Below, piece by piece: positions 25,807-34,550 of a stretch of DNA of 64,000 bases. A program made the position numbers and the translations under genes. The DNA is taken from the NCBI RefSeq assembly GCF_018332655.1, contig NZ_BOQL01000034.1, forward strand, positions 1 to 64,000, in the 5' to 3' direction. Under the pieces are notes generated by a model. The model saw only the letters and a program-made list of their open reading frames with translations. It was not told where the DNA came from and ran no database searches. The DNA is from Actinoplanes auranticolor (GTDB lineage Bacteria; Actinomycetota; Actinomycetes; Mycobacteriales; Micromonosporaceae). Every line of letters starts with the position of its first letter. Positions within the stretch are counted from its first letter, which is position 1.

Positions 25807-26739
25807 CTACTTCCCCGCCGCGGTGTTGCCGGACTGGTTCCACGACTGTCCGGTCCGGCGGGTGTCGAATGGCTGCGTGGTGACGGCGAAGCGCTCGTCG
25901 CCGGTGAAGCCGATGGCACCCATCGCGTCCTGGGTGGAACCGCCGGCCTGCTTCGCGGCGAGGAACTGGTCGAACTTCTCCGGGGAGACGACGACCAGCT
26001 CGAACTGCATGAAGGCGTGGTACGTCCCGCAGAGCTCGGCGCAGCGACCGACGTAGCGGCCCTCACGGTCGAGGGTCACCTCGAAGGTGTTGCGCACGTT
26101 GCCCGGGAACACGTCCCGCTTGAACAGCATCTCCGGCACCCAGAACGAGTGGATGACGTCGCGGCTGGTCTCCTCGAAGCGGATCTTCTTGCCCGTGGGC
26201 AGGACCAGCAGCGGGATGACGTCGCTCGAGCCGAGGTTGGACGCGACCGTCCTGGCCTCCGCCCCGGGCGCGTCGCGGTAGTTGAACTGCCAGTTCCACT
26301 TGAACGCGACGACCTCGACGGTCATGTCCGGCTTGGCCGACAACTTGTCCACGTCGGTCTGCACGATCGCCGTGTAGTAGAAGAGCACCGCGACGATCAG
26401 CACCGGGGTCACCGTGTACAGGACCTCGAGCGGCATGTTGAACCGGGTCTGCACGGGCAGGGTGTCGCCACGCTTGCGGTACCGGATGATGCACCAGAAG
26501 ATCAGGCCCCAGACGAAGAACCCGACGACCAGTGCCGCGATCGTCGACGCGATCCACAGGTCGTACATCTTGTGGGCCTGCAGACTGATGCCGTGCTGGG
26601 GCCAGCCGAACCCGCCGAAGGCGCTTCCGACGCTGTCCACGGAACAGCCCGACAGCAGGGCCAGCAGCATGGCACCACCGACACCGAGCCCGGCGAGCCG
26701 TACGACACGCGGCCGTGCGACCGAACTCCTTGAGACCAC
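25807..26739 (-). CDS. ctaC: Cytochrome c oxidase subunit II
   Basis: The protein has 310 residues. A lipoprotein-type signal ends LALLSGCS, so the N-terminal Cys is probably lipidated. Two membrane helices follow, then the CuA domain with GRCAELCGTYHAFM near residue 231, containing both Cys, His and Met ligands. It receives electrons from QcrC. GTG 26739 has GCAGGAG just upstream. A longer frame to 26814 extends into the region before the divergent cysteine desulfurase gene. Subunit I (ctaD) is not in the window. Confidence 0.95.
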   Translation of the reverse strand: MVSRSSVARPRVVRLAGLGVGGAMLLALLSGCSVDSVGSAFGGFGWPQHGISLQAHKMYDLWIASTIAALVVGFFVWGLIFWCIIRYRKRGDTLPVQTRFNMPLEVLYTVTPVLIVAVLFYYTAIVQTDVDKLSAKPDMTVEVVAFKWNWQFNYRDAPGAEARTVASNLGSSDVIPLLVLPTGKKIRFEETSRDVIHSFWVPEMLFKRDVFPGNVRNTFEVTLDREGRYVGRCAELCGTYHAFMQFELVVVSPEKFDQFLAAKQAGGSTQDAMGAIGFTGDERFAVTTQPFDTRRTGQSWNQSGNTAAGK

Positions 26740-26908
26740 CTGCTCCTGCCTCCCTAGAGCACCGCCCGGTGCGAAATCCGGACACCGGCGGCAAGGTGTC
26801 ACCGACGGTCGCACACTACTCGACCTGGCCCTGCCACCCGCTGACCGGGGGTCGGATCTGCGGCGTACCCGCGAAACGACTGATCATGTGGACGATACCG
26901 TTCGGAAG

Positions 26909-28057
26909 GTGGAATTCATTGCCGATCCCGCCGGTGCGCCCGCCTACCTGGACGCGGCCAGCGCCGCACCCCCGCATCCCGTCGCGCGGCAGGCGCTGCT
27001 CGCCGCCCTGGCGGACGGCTGGGCCGATCCGGACCGCCTCTACGCCGCCGGCCGGCGGGCCCAGCAGCTGCGCGAGGCGGCGCAGGGCAGCGTCGCCGAC
27101 TCGCTGGGGGTACGGCAGGACGAGGTGTCCTTCCTGTCCTCGGGTACGGCCGCGGTGCACGCCGCTGTCCTGGGCGGACTCGCCGGCCGGGCCCGGGCCG
27201 GCCGGACGCTGGTCCACTCGGCGATCGAGCACTCGGCGGTGCTGCACGCCGCGGCCCAGGCCGGCGACGCGGTGCCGGTCGGGGTCGACCTGGCCGGCCG
27301 GCTCGACCTCGACGCCTGGCGCTCCGAGGTCGGTGCGCCCGGAGTGGCCCTGGCCGGCCTGATCAGTGCCAGCCACGAGGTCGGCACCGTGCAGCCGGTG
27401 GCCGCCGCCGCGGAGGTCTGCGCGGAGCACGGCGTGCCGCTGTTCGTGGACGCGGCGCAGTCGATCGGGCGGGTGCCGGTGCCGCCGGGCTGGTCGCTGC
27501 TGACGGCCAGCGCGCACAAGTGGGGTGGTCCGCCGGGGGTCGGTGTGCTGGTGGTGCGCAAGGGGGTGCGGTGGCTCTCGCCGTACCCGGGTGATGATCG
27601 TCACCGGCCGCGGCCGGTCGGCGCGCTCGATCTGCCGGCCGTCGTCGCGGCCGCGGCCTCGCTGCGGGCCGTGCTGGTCGAGGCGCAGACCGAGGCCGTG
27701 CGGCTCACCGGGCTCGTCGAGCGGATCCGCGCGACCGTCGCGGCCACCGTGCCCGACGTCGAGGTGGTCGGCGATCCGGTGCAGCGGCTGCCGCACCTGG
27801 TCACCTTCTCCTGCCTGTACGTCGACGGCGAGGCCCTGCTGCACGCGCTGGACCGCCACGGCTTCGCCGTCTCCTCCGGCTCGTCGTGCACCGCCTCCAC
27901 GCTGCGGCCCAGTCACGTGCTGGAGGCGATGGGCGTGCTCAGCCACGGCAACGTCCGGGTGTCGCTGCACCGCGGGACCACCGAGGATGAGGTGGACCGC
28001 TTCCTGGCGGTCCTGCCCGGGGTGGTCGCCGGGCTCCGGGCGGAGGCGGGGATGTGA
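26909..28057 (+). CDS. Cysteine desulfurase/aminotransferase class V
   Basis: The protein has 382 residues. The PLP Lys lies in TASAHKWGGPPG near residue 201, preceded by VDAAQSIGRV, and the substrate-thiol Cys in SSGSSCTASTLRP near 330. It should release sulfur from cysteine as a persulfide on that Cys. TACCGT (26896-26901) ends 7 nt before GTG 26909, suggesting a leaderless message. Its stop overlaps the start of the TusA-like gene by GTGA, so the desulfurase probably hands sulfur to it. Assignment to IscS or SufS type is not possible here. Confidence 0.9.
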   Translation: MEFIADPAGAPAYLDAASAAPPHPVARQALLAALADGWADPDRLYAAGRRAQQLREAAQGSVADSLGVRQDEVSFLSSGTAAVHAAVLGGLAGRARAGRTLVHSAIEHSAVLHAAAQAGDAVPVGVDLAGRLDLDAWRSEVGAPGVALAGLISASHEVGTVQPVAAAAEVCAEHGVPLFVDAAQSIGRVPVPPGWSLLTASAHKWGGPPGVGVLVVRKGVRWLSPYPGDDRHRPRPVGALDLPAVVAAAASLRAVLVEAQTEAVRLTGLVERIRATVAATVPDVEVVGDPVQRLPHLVTFSCLYVDGEALLHALDRHGFAVSSGSSCTASTLRPSHVLEAMGVLSHGNVRVSLHRGTTEDEVDRFLAVLPGVVAGLRAEAGM

Positions 28058-28266
28058 TCGAGGTGGACTCGCGAGGGCGGCGCTGTCCCCTGCCGATCAT
28101 CGATCTGGCCAGACGGCTGCCCACGGTGGCGGTCGGCGAGGTCGTGCGGGTGCTGGCGGACGACCCGGCGGCGGCCAACGACATCCCGGCCTGGTGCCGG
28201 ATGAAGGCCCAGGAGTATCTGGGCAGCCCGGCGCCGGACGTCTACGAGGTGCGCAGGCTCAGGTAG
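28054..28266 (+). CDS. TusA-like sulfur-carrier protein
   Basis: The protein has 70 residues. It has the family CPxP motif in RGRRCPLPIIDLARRL and the following beta-alpha-beta pattern (EVVRVLADDPAAANDIPAWC). The Cys should take up persulfide sulfur from the upstream desulfurase and pass it on, for example for tRNA thiolation or molybdenum cofactor. The downstream acceptor is unknown. The 3' end overlaps the convergent kinase gene by 25 nt. Confidence 0.87.
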   Translation: MIEVDSRGRRCPLPIIDLARRLPTVAVGEVVRVLADDPAAANDIPAWCRMKAQEYLGSPAPDVYEVRRLR

Positions 28267-28754
28267 TCGACGACCGGGCCCACTGGCTCCTCGGCCAGGA
28301 AAGTGTCGACCACCAGGCGCGGACCCAGGTACGGCTCGTACTCCGCCTGGCGCTCCAGCACGCGCACCCAGTCCGGGATCCCATCGTGCGCGCGAGCGGC
28401 GAAGCGGCTCTCGACCCGGCGGCGGTGCTCGGCATCGTCGCCGCAGACCACCTCGACGACCCGCAGCGGGACGTCGAGGCGCTCGGCGAGTTCCACCCAG
28501 TGCTGCCGGGCCGCCTTCACCGGGTTCACCGCGTCGATGATCACGTGGTGCCCCATCCGGAGCTGGACCTCCGCAAGCGCCGCCACCACCCCGTACGCGG
28601 CATAGCCGGGCCGGGGTTCGGTGACGTCGTACGCCCGCATGGTGAAGTCGACGGTGTCGACCGCCAGCACGGCGGCCGGCAGCACCGCCCCCACCCGCTC
28701 GGCGAGCGTGCTCTTGCCCACGCCCGGCAGGCCGGCGAAGACGGCTAGCACCAT
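28242..28754 (-). CDS. P-loop kinase/AAA-type ATPase, small
   Basis: The protein has 170 residues. A Walker A motif AGLPGVGKSTLAE lies at the N-terminus, VIIDAVNP resembles Walker B, and an Arg-rich lid-like segment (DDAEHRRRVESRFAARAHDG) follows. This is the layout of small zeta-toxin/shikimate-kinase-like kinases (AAA_33). The substrate is unknown. It ends 25 nt inside the convergent TusA-like gene and starts 5 nt after the PfkB kinase gene ends, so it is likely co-transcribed with that gene. Confidence 0.82.
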   Translation of the reverse strand: MVLAVFAGLPGVGKSTLAERVGAVLPAAVLAVDTVDFTMRAYDVTEPRPGYAAYGVVAALAEVQLRMGHHVIIDAVNPVKAARQHWVELAERLDVPLRVVEVVCGDDAEHRRRVESRFAARAHDGIPDWVRVLERQAEYEPYLGPRLVVDTFLAEEPVGPVVDYLSLRTS

Positions 28755-28759
28755 CGCTT

Positions 28760-29746
28760 CTACTGGACCGTGGCGGGCAGGTGTGGCTGGACGTCGGCGG
28801 CGGCCTCGTCGCCGTAGGAGTCGGCGAGGCGCTTGAGGAAGAAGTCCGGCTTGATGTCGTACTCCTGCGGGCCGACCGTCTCCAGCACGAGCGCGGCGAC
28901 CAGCGAGCCCACCTGCGCGGCCCGCTCGAGGCCGACGCCCCAGCCCAGGGCGGCGAAGAAGCCGGCCCGGAAGCCGTCGCCGACGCCGGTCGGGTCGTCC
29001 GCGATGACGTCGCGGGCGACCGGCACGTGGATCCGCTCCAGGCCGCGGCCGGTGATCTCGACGCCGTCCTTGCCGAGGGTGGTGACCCTGATCTTGACCT
29101 GCTCCAGGACCTGCTCGCCGGTGAGGCCGGCCTTGGTCTCCAGCAGCGACCGCTCGTAGTCGTTGGTCAGCAGGTACTCCGCGCCGGTGATCAGCGTCAG
29201 CACGTCGCTGCCGTCCATCCGGGCGAGCTGCTGCGACGGGTCGGCGGCGAACGCGAAGCCGCGGGCCCGGCACTCCTGCGAGTGGCGGATCATCGCGGCC
29301 GGGTCGTTGGCGCTGATCAGCACCAGGTCGAGGCCGCCGACCCGGGCGGCGACCGGCGCCAGCTCGATGTTGCGGGCCTCGCTCATCGCGCCGGCGTAGA
29401 ACGACGCGATCTGGTTCAGGTCGTCGTCGGTGGTGCAGACGAAGCGGGCCGTGTGCGCGACCTCGCTGACGTGCACCGAGTCGCAGTCGACCCCGTGCCG
29501 CTCGAGCCAGGACCGGTAGTCGGCGAAGTCGGCACCGACCGCACCGAGCAGGATCGGGCGCAGGCCGAGCTTGCCCAGGCCGTAGGCGATGTTCGACGCC
29601 ACGCCGCCGCGCCGCACGACCAGGTCGTCGACCAGGAACGAGAGCGAGACCTTGTGCAGCTGGTCGGCGATCAGCTGCTCGGCGAACTTGCCGGGGAAGT
29701 GCATCAGGTGGTCGGTGGCGATCGAGCCGGTAACGGCGATCTTCAT
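28760..29746 (-). CDS. PfkB-family carbohydrate kinase, adenosine-kinase-like
   Basis: The protein has 328 residues. N-terminal GGVASNIAYGLGKLG (sugar-site region) and C-terminal DDPTGVGDGFRAGF, holding the catalytic Asp and anion hole, define the PfkB family. Sequence and gene order match the actinobacterial adenosine kinase group (Rv2202c AdoK), which phosphorylates adenosine to AMP. Another sugar kinase role remains possible. A TAGGCT -10 box lies at 29778-29783 on the minus strand, about 30 nt before the ATG. Confidence 0.85.
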   Translation of the reverse strand: MKIAVTGSIATDHLMHFPGKFAEQLIADQLHKVSLSFLVDDLVVRRGGVASNIAYGLGKLGLRPILLGAVGADFADYRSWLERHGVDCDSVHVSEVAHTARFVCTTDDDLNQIASFYAGAMSEARNIELAPVAARVGGLDLVLISANDPAAMIRHSQECRARGFAFAADPSQQLARMDGSDVLTLITGAEYLLTNDYERSLLETKAGLTGEQVLEQVKIRVTTLGKDGVEITGRGLERIHVPVARDVIADDPTGVGDGFRAGFFAALGWGVGLERAAQVGSLVAALVLETVGPQEYDIKPDFFLKRLADSYGDEAAADVQPHLPATVQ

Positions 29747-29834
29747 GTCGGCCCTCGAGGTCGGGTGCGATTACCGGGTGAGCCTACCGGCCGTCGGCCC
29801 GCGGGACATCCGGGCGTCATCTGCCGGACATGGT

Positions 29835-29868
29835 CGAGGGCCGCTCCCGGTCACGGGAACGGCCCTCG
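29835..29868 (-). terminator. Terminator after the HesB gene
   Basis: CGAGGGCCG pairs with CGGCCCTCG and an inner TCCCG pairs with CGGGA, separated by one mismatch and closed by a 4-nt loop. It lies 10 nt past the HesB-gene stop. Confidence 0.75.
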
Positions 29869-29878
29869 GCGCTGCGGA

Positions 29879-30253
29879 TCAGTGGAACGAGTCGCCGCAG
29901 GCGCAGGAGTTCTGCGCGTTCGGGTTGTCGATGGTGAAGCCCTGGGCGTCGATGCGGTCGGCGAAGTCGATCGTGGCACCCGCCAGGTACGGCGAGCTCA
30001 TCCGGTCGACGACGACCTCGACACCGTCGAACTCCGCCACGATGTCGCCGTCCAGCGACCGCTCGTCGAAGAAGAGCTGGTAGCGCAGGCCGGAGCAGCC
30101 ACCGGGCTGCACGGCGATACGCAGGCGCAGGTCATCGCGACCTTCCTGCGCGATGAGACGCTTGACATTGGCGGCCGCGACGTCGGTCAAGATGACGCCG
30201 GTCGGCGCGGCCTTGGTGGCCTCGGTCGACTCGGTGTGCGCTTCAGTGGTCAC
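29879..30253 (-). CDS. HesB/IscA-family iron-sulfur cluster insertion protein
   Basis: The protein has 124 residues. The three cluster-binding Cys are present: one in PGGCSGLRYQL and two in SCACGDSF at the C-terminus. The first 25 residues (Thr/Glu-rich) are extra. It carries and inserts Fe-S clusters into targets, possibly including the nearby Fe-S enzymes, though that link is inferred. GTG 30253 was chosen for its ribosome site GGAGAA. The longer frame to 30367 lacks homology. Confidence 0.92.
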   Translation of the reverse strand: MTTEAHTESTEATKAAPTGVILTDVAAANVKRLIAQEGRDDLRLRIAVQPGGCSGLRYQLFFDERSLDGDIVAEFDGVEVVVDRMSSPYLAGATIDFADRIDAQGFTIDNPNAQNSCACGDSFH

Positions 30254-30354
30254 GTTGCGGTTCTCCTGCCGGTCCGGTGATGTGCCGTACCCGCCAACGC
30301 TAACGCTGTCCGGTCTTATTCCCAATCGCTGGGGCCGAGATGTCGAACACCTGG

Positions 30355-31467
30355 TCATCTGCTCCATTGCCGGGCGAGCGCGGCGGCGACCTCGCGCAGG
30401 CCCCGGGCCGGCTCGGCCAGTGCCTGTTGCTCCGAACCGAAGTGCTCGATCAGGGCGTACGTCTCGGTCACCCCGGCACTGGCGGCCTCGCGGTGACCGG
30501 TCTCGTTGCGCCCGGCGATGACCACGCAGGGCAGGCCCCGGTCGCGCGCGCCGTTGGCGATGCCGGCGGCGACCTTGCCCCGCAGCGACTGGTGGTCGAA
30601 CGAGCCCTCGCCGGTGATCACCAGGTCGGCCGCGTCGAGCTGCTCCTCCAGCCCGATCAGGCTGGTCACCAGGCCGATCCCGGAGACGACCCGGCCGCCG
30701 AGGGCGAGCAGGGCGGCGCCGATCCCGCCGGCCGCGCCACCGCCGGGCAGGGTGCGCAGATTCTCGACGCCGAACGCCTGCTCCAGGACGCCCGCGAAGT
30801 GGTCCAGCGCCGCGTCCAGCCGGAGCACGTCCTCGCGGGTGGCGCCCTTCTGCGGGCCGTAGACGTTGCTGGCCCCGTGCAGGCCGACCAGCGGGTTGTC
30901 GACGTCGGTGGCGGCCACCAGGCGGACCTGGCGCAGCTGGGGCGCGCCGGCGAGCGCGGTCGCGGTGATCAGCGGCGCTCCCCCGTACGGCAGGGCGTAG
31001 CCGCTCACGTCGACCGGGCCGGCACCCAGCGCGGCGAGCATCCCGGCGCCGGCGTCGTTGACCGCCGAACCGCCGAGCCCGACGACCACCTCGGCGGCAC
31101 CCGCCTCTACTGCGGCGGCGAGCAGCAGGCCCAGCCCGTACGAGGTCGCGGCGTTGACGTCCCGCTCCTGCCTGGTCAGCAGGTGCAGGCCGCAGGCCTG
31201 GGCGCTCTCGACGTACGCCGTGCTTCCCACCAGCAGCACCTCACCGCGGGCCGGGCGCCCCAGCGGGTCGACGGTGTCCACGGCGAGCCGGCGGCCGCCG
31301 AGCGCGGTGCCGAGCACCTCGACGAAGCCGGGGCCGCCGTCGGACAGCGGGCGCAGCACGGTCTCGTCGTCCGGGGCGGTCTCGTGCCAGCCCCCGGCCA
31401 CCGCGGTGGCGACCTCGGAGGCGGTCAGCGTGCCGGCGAACTTGTCGGGGCAGATCAATACGCGCAC
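30355..31467 (-). CDS. glxK: Glycerate kinase
   Basis: The protein has 370 residues with the typical start VLICPDKFAGTLTASEV and the family segments LPLSDGGPGF-like, VVGLGGSAVNDAGAGML and ITGEGSFDHQSLRGK. It phosphorylates glycerate with ATP. TACTTT (31479-31474 on the minus strand) ends 6 nt before GTG 31467, so the message is probably leaderless. It sits next to hesB as in mycobacteria (Rv2205c). Confidence 0.93.
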   Translation of the reverse strand: MRVLICPDKFAGTLTASEVATAVAGGWHETAPDDETVLRPLSDGGPGFVEVLGTALGGRRLAVDTVDPLGRPARGEVLLVGSTAYVESAQACGLHLLTRQERDVNAATSYGLGLLLAAAVEAGAAEVVVGLGGSAVNDAGAGMLAALGAGPVDVSGYALPYGGAPLITATALAGAPQLRQVRLVAATDVDNPLVGLHGASNVYGPQKGATREDVLRLDAALDHFAGVLEQAFGVENLRTLPGGGAAGGIGAALLALGGRVVSGIGLVTSLIGLEEQLDAADLVITGEGSFDHQSLRGKVAAGIANGARDRGLPCVVIAGRNETGHREAASAGVTETYALIEHFGSEQQALAEPARGLREVAAALARQWSR

Positions 31468-31516
31468 GGGGAGAAAGTACAGGCATCACACAGGTTGGGG
31501 TGTCACGCTCGGTGGC

Positions 31517-31666
31517 ATGGCCACTCTCATGCAGCGACTGCAGATGTTCCTGCGCAGCCCGAAGGGGCAGAAGATCGTCCAGCAGGGTCAGCGCCAGCTG
31601 GCCAAGCCGGAGAACCAGGAGAAGCTCCGCCGGCTCGCGACGAAGTTCCAGGGCCGTCGGCGCTGA
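31517..31666 (+). CDS. Small basic conserved protein (49 aa)
   Basis: This short protein (MATLMQRLQMFLRSPKGQKI, then VQQGQRQLAKPENQEKLRRL and a basic tail) is almost wholly helical and positively charged. I recall similar 45-60 residue proteins in actinobacteria, without known function. The start is the ATG after CGGTGG. It is divergent from glxK and 52 nt upstream of nadA. Confidence 0.65.
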   Translation: MATLMQRLQMFLRSPKGQKIVQQGQRQLAKPENQEKLRRLATKFQGRRR

Positions 31667-31718
31667 GTGCCCTAGGACACTCCTTCGCCGGCCGACGGCG
31701 CGGCAACCTTGTGGAAAC

Positions 31719-32897
31719 ATGGATCTCGTGACGTCGACCTGGACCGAACCTGCGAACACCGCCACGGCCCTGCTGCTGCTCGGCCGTGGCACCGATCCCG
31801 CCAGCGAGCGCGGCGTGGACTGCCCCGGCGATCTGCCGGCGCCCAGCGACCCCGATCTGGTCGCCCGGGCCACGGCAGCCAAGGCCGCGCTCGGCGAGCG
31901 GGTCTTCGTGCTGGGCCACCACTACCAGCGTGACGAGGTCATCCAGTTCGCCGACGTCACCGGCGACTCGTTCAAGCTCGCCCGCGAGGCCGCGGCCCGC
32001 CCCGACGCCGAGTTCATCGTCTTCTGCGGCGTGCACTTCATGGCCGAGAGCGCGGACATCCTGACCGGCCCGGGCCAGCAGGTCATCCTGCCCGACCTGG
32101 CCGCCGGCTGCTCGATGGCCGACATGGCCGTGCTGGGCCAGGTGGAGACCGCCTGGGAGCAGTTCACCGACCTCGGCATCGCCGACGACGTCGTCCCAGT
32201 GACCTACATGAACTCTTCCGCCGACATCAAGGGCTTCGTCGGGCGCAACAACGGCGTGGTCTGCACCTCGTCCAACGCCAAGCGCGCTCTGGACTGGGCG
32301 TTCGAGCAGGGGCAGCAGGTCTTCTTCCTGCCCGACCAGCACCTGGGCCGCAACACGGCGGTGCTGGAGATGGGCTTCGACCTCGACGACTGCGTGCTCT
32401 ACGACCCGCACAAGCCCCACGGCGGCCTCACCCCCGAGCAGCTGCGCGACGCCAAGATGATCCTCTGGCGCGGACACTGCTCGGTGCACGGCCGGTTCAC
32501 CATCGACAGCGTGCGCGAGGTGCGCGAGCGGGTGCCGGGCGTCCGCGTGCTGGTCCACCCGGAGTGCCGGCACGACGTGGTCCGCGCGGCCGACGAGGTC
32601 GGCTCGACGGAATACATCATCCGGGCCCTGGACGCGGCGCCCGCCGGTTCGGCCTGGGCGGTCGGCACCGAGCTCAATCTGGTCCGCCGGATGGCCCTGG
32701 CGCACCCGGACAAGCACATCACGTTCCTGGACCGGACGGTCTGCTACTGCTCGACCATGAACCGCATCGATCTGCCGCACCTCGTGTGGGCGCTCGAGGA
32801 GCTCGTGGCGGGCCGCGTGCCCAACCGCATCACCGTCGACGAGGACACCGCGAAGTACGCGCGGGTGGCCCTCGATCAGATGCTGGCACTGCCGTAA
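31719..32897 (+). CDS. nadA: Quinolinate synthase
   Basis: The protein has 392 residues. It condenses iminoaspartate with dihydroxyacetone phosphate to quinolinate for NAD synthesis, using a 4Fe-4S cluster. Candidate cluster Cys lie in FCGVHFMAESA, VVCTSSNAKRA and RTVCYCSTMNRI. The substrate-binding LGHHYQRDEV and HPECRHDVV are intact. ATG 31719 is used, with GTG 31728 an alternative. NadB and NadC are not adjacent here. Confidence 0.95.
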   Translation: MDLVTSTWTEPANTATALLLLGRGTDPASERGVDCPGDLPAPSDPDLVARATAAKAALGERVFVLGHHYQRDEVIQFADVTGDSFKLAREAAARPDAEFIVFCGVHFMAESADILTGPGQQVILPDLAAGCSMADMAVLGQVETAWEQFTDLGIADDVVPVTYMNSSADIKGFVGRNNGVVCTSSNAKRALDWAFEQGQQVFFLPDQHLGRNTAVLEMGFDLDDCVLYDPHKPHGGLTPEQLRDAKMILWRGHCSVHGRFTIDSVREVRERVPGVRVLVHPECRHDVVRAADEVGSTEYIIRALDAAPAGSAWAVGTELNLVRRMALAHPDKHITFLDRTVCYCSTMNRIDLPHLVWALEELVAGRVPNRITVDEDTAKYARVALDQMLALP

Positions 32898-32923
32898 ATT
32901 CTCACCCTGGGTAACCGTCGATG

Positions 32924-32949
32924 AGCCGTACGCACGGCTGCACCTTTTT
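32924..32949 (+). terminator. Intrinsic terminator after nadA
   Basis: AGCCGT-ACGC-ACGGCT forms a 6-bp stem, followed by GCACC and TTTTT. It lies 27 nt after the nadA stop. Confidence 0.75.
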
Positions 32950-33114
32950 GTTGCCTTAATCATCAGCAATTCGTGCCGCCTTGGGCGTTGTGATGATTTC
33001 TGCTCTGGTCACGCAGGGCTATGCTGCCCGGGCGGCAGCCGCCCGGTCCCCCACCGTCGGCTGCACCCCTGTTCGCATCCGGGCGCGCTGACGCGCCCGC
33101 CTCTGGAGGTTGCG

Positions 33115-34470
33115 TTGACCGACGACGTCCTGGCCGTACACGGCGGTACGCCGCTGCACGGACAGATCCGGGTCCGTGGCGCCAAGAACCTGGTTTCCAA
33201 GGCCATGGTGGCCGCCCTGCTGGGCGAGTCGCCGAGCCGGCTCTTCGACGTGCCGCGCATCCGCGACGTGGAGGTCGTACGCGGCCTGCTCGGCCTGCAC
33301 GGTGTGAAGGTCACCGACGGCGCCGACGACGGCGAGCTGGTCATGGACCCCACCAACGTGGAGAGCGCCAGCAGCGACGAGATCAACGTGCACGCCGGGT
33401 CGAGCCGGATCCCGATCCTGTTCTGCGGTCCGCTGCTGCACCGGCTCGGGCACGCGTTCATCCCGGACCTGGGTGGCTGCCACATCGGCCCGCGGCCGAT
33501 CGACTTCCACATCCAGGCGCTGCGGCAGTTCGGCGCGGTCGTCGACAAGACGCCCGAGGGCATGCACCTGACGGCCCCCCACGGACTGCACGGCACCAAG
33601 CTGGAGCTGCCGTACCCGAGCGTGGGCGCCACCGAGCAGGTGCTGCTCACGGCGGTGCGCGCCGAGGGCGTCACCGAGCTGCGCAACGCGGCCATCGAGC
33701 CGGAGATCATGGACCTGATCTGCGTCCTGCAGAAGATGGGCGCCATCATCACCGTGCACACCGACCGGGTCATCGAGATCCTCGGCGTGCCCCGGCTGCA
33801 CGGCTACAACCACAAGCCGATCCCGGACCGGATCGAGGCCGCGAGCTGGGCCGCCGCCGCGCTCGCCACCCGCGGCGAGATCGAGGTGCTGGGCGCGCAG
33901 CAGGCCGACATGATGACGTTCCTCAACGTCTTCCGCTCGATCGGCGGCGAGTTCGAGATCACCGACGCCCGGGTCGGCCGCACCGGCGTGACCGGCGTCG
34001 AGGGCGGCATCCGGTTCTGGCACCCGGGCGGCGAGCTCAACGCCGTGGCGCTGGAGACCGACGTGCACCCCGGCTTCATGACCGACTGGCAGCAGCCGCT
34101 GGTCGTGGCGCTGACCCAGGCCCGCGGGCTGTCGATCATGCACGAGACGGTCTACGAGCAGCGCCTGGGCTACACCGAGGCGCTGAACACCATGGGCGCG
34201 ACCATCCAGGTCTACCGCGACTGCCTCGGTGGCACCCCGTGCCGCTTCGGCCGGCGCAACTTCAAGCACTCCGCGGTCATCGCCGGCCCCAGCAAGCTGC
34301 ACGCGGCCGACCTGGTCATCCCCGACCTGCGGGCGGGCTTCAGCCACCTGATCGCCGCGCTGGCCGCCGAGGGCACCTCCCGGGTGTACGGCGTCGACCT
34401 GATCAACCGCGGCTACGAGGACTTCGAGGGCAAGCTGGCCGCCCTCGGCGCGCTGGTCGAACGCATCTGA
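33115..34470 (+). CDS. murA: UDP-N-acetylglucosamine 1-carboxyvinyltransferase
   Basis: The protein has 451 residues. It transfers enolpyruvate from PEP to UDP-GlcNAc, the first committed step of peptidoglycan synthesis. The active-site Cys is in LGGCHIGPRPIDFHI near residue 122, and the N-terminal Lys lies in RGAKNLVSKA. The start is TTG 33115, supported by TGGAGG 5 nt upstream. The 217-nt gap before it holds the nadA terminator and an AT-rich stretch (32940-33000). A strong terminator follows. Confidence 0.93.
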   Translation: MTDDVLAVHGGTPLHGQIRVRGAKNLVSKAMVAALLGESPSRLFDVPRIRDVEVVRGLLGLHGVKVTDGADDGELVMDPTNVESASSDEINVHAGSSRIPILFCGPLLHRLGHAFIPDLGGCHIGPRPIDFHIQALRQFGAVVDKTPEGMHLTAPHGLHGTKLELPYPSVGATEQVLLTAVRAEGVTELRNAAIEPEIMDLICVLQKMGAIITVHTDRVIEILGVPRLHGYNHKPIPDRIEAASWAAAALATRGEIEVLGAQQADMMTFLNVFRSIGGEFEITDARVGRTGVTGVEGGIRFWHPGGELNAVALETDVHPGFMTDWQQPLVVALTQARGLSIMHETVYEQRLGYTEALNTMGATIQVYRDCLGGTPCRFGRRNFKHSAVIAGPSKLHAADLVIPDLRAGFSHLIAALAAEGTSRVYGVDLINRGYEDFEGKLAALGALVERI

Positions 34471-34484
34471 TCTCCCCGCTCCAG

Positions 34485-34517
34485 GAAACCGCGCCGGCTC
34501 TCCGCCGGCGCGGTTTC
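34485..34517 (+). terminator. Terminator after murA
   Basis: GAAACCGCGCCGG pairs with CCGGCGCGGTTTC around a 7-nt loop, starting 14 nt after the stop codon. Confidence 0.85.
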
Positions 34518-34550
34518 GGGTTTGTGGGGGCTCTTGGCTACGCTGCGGGG

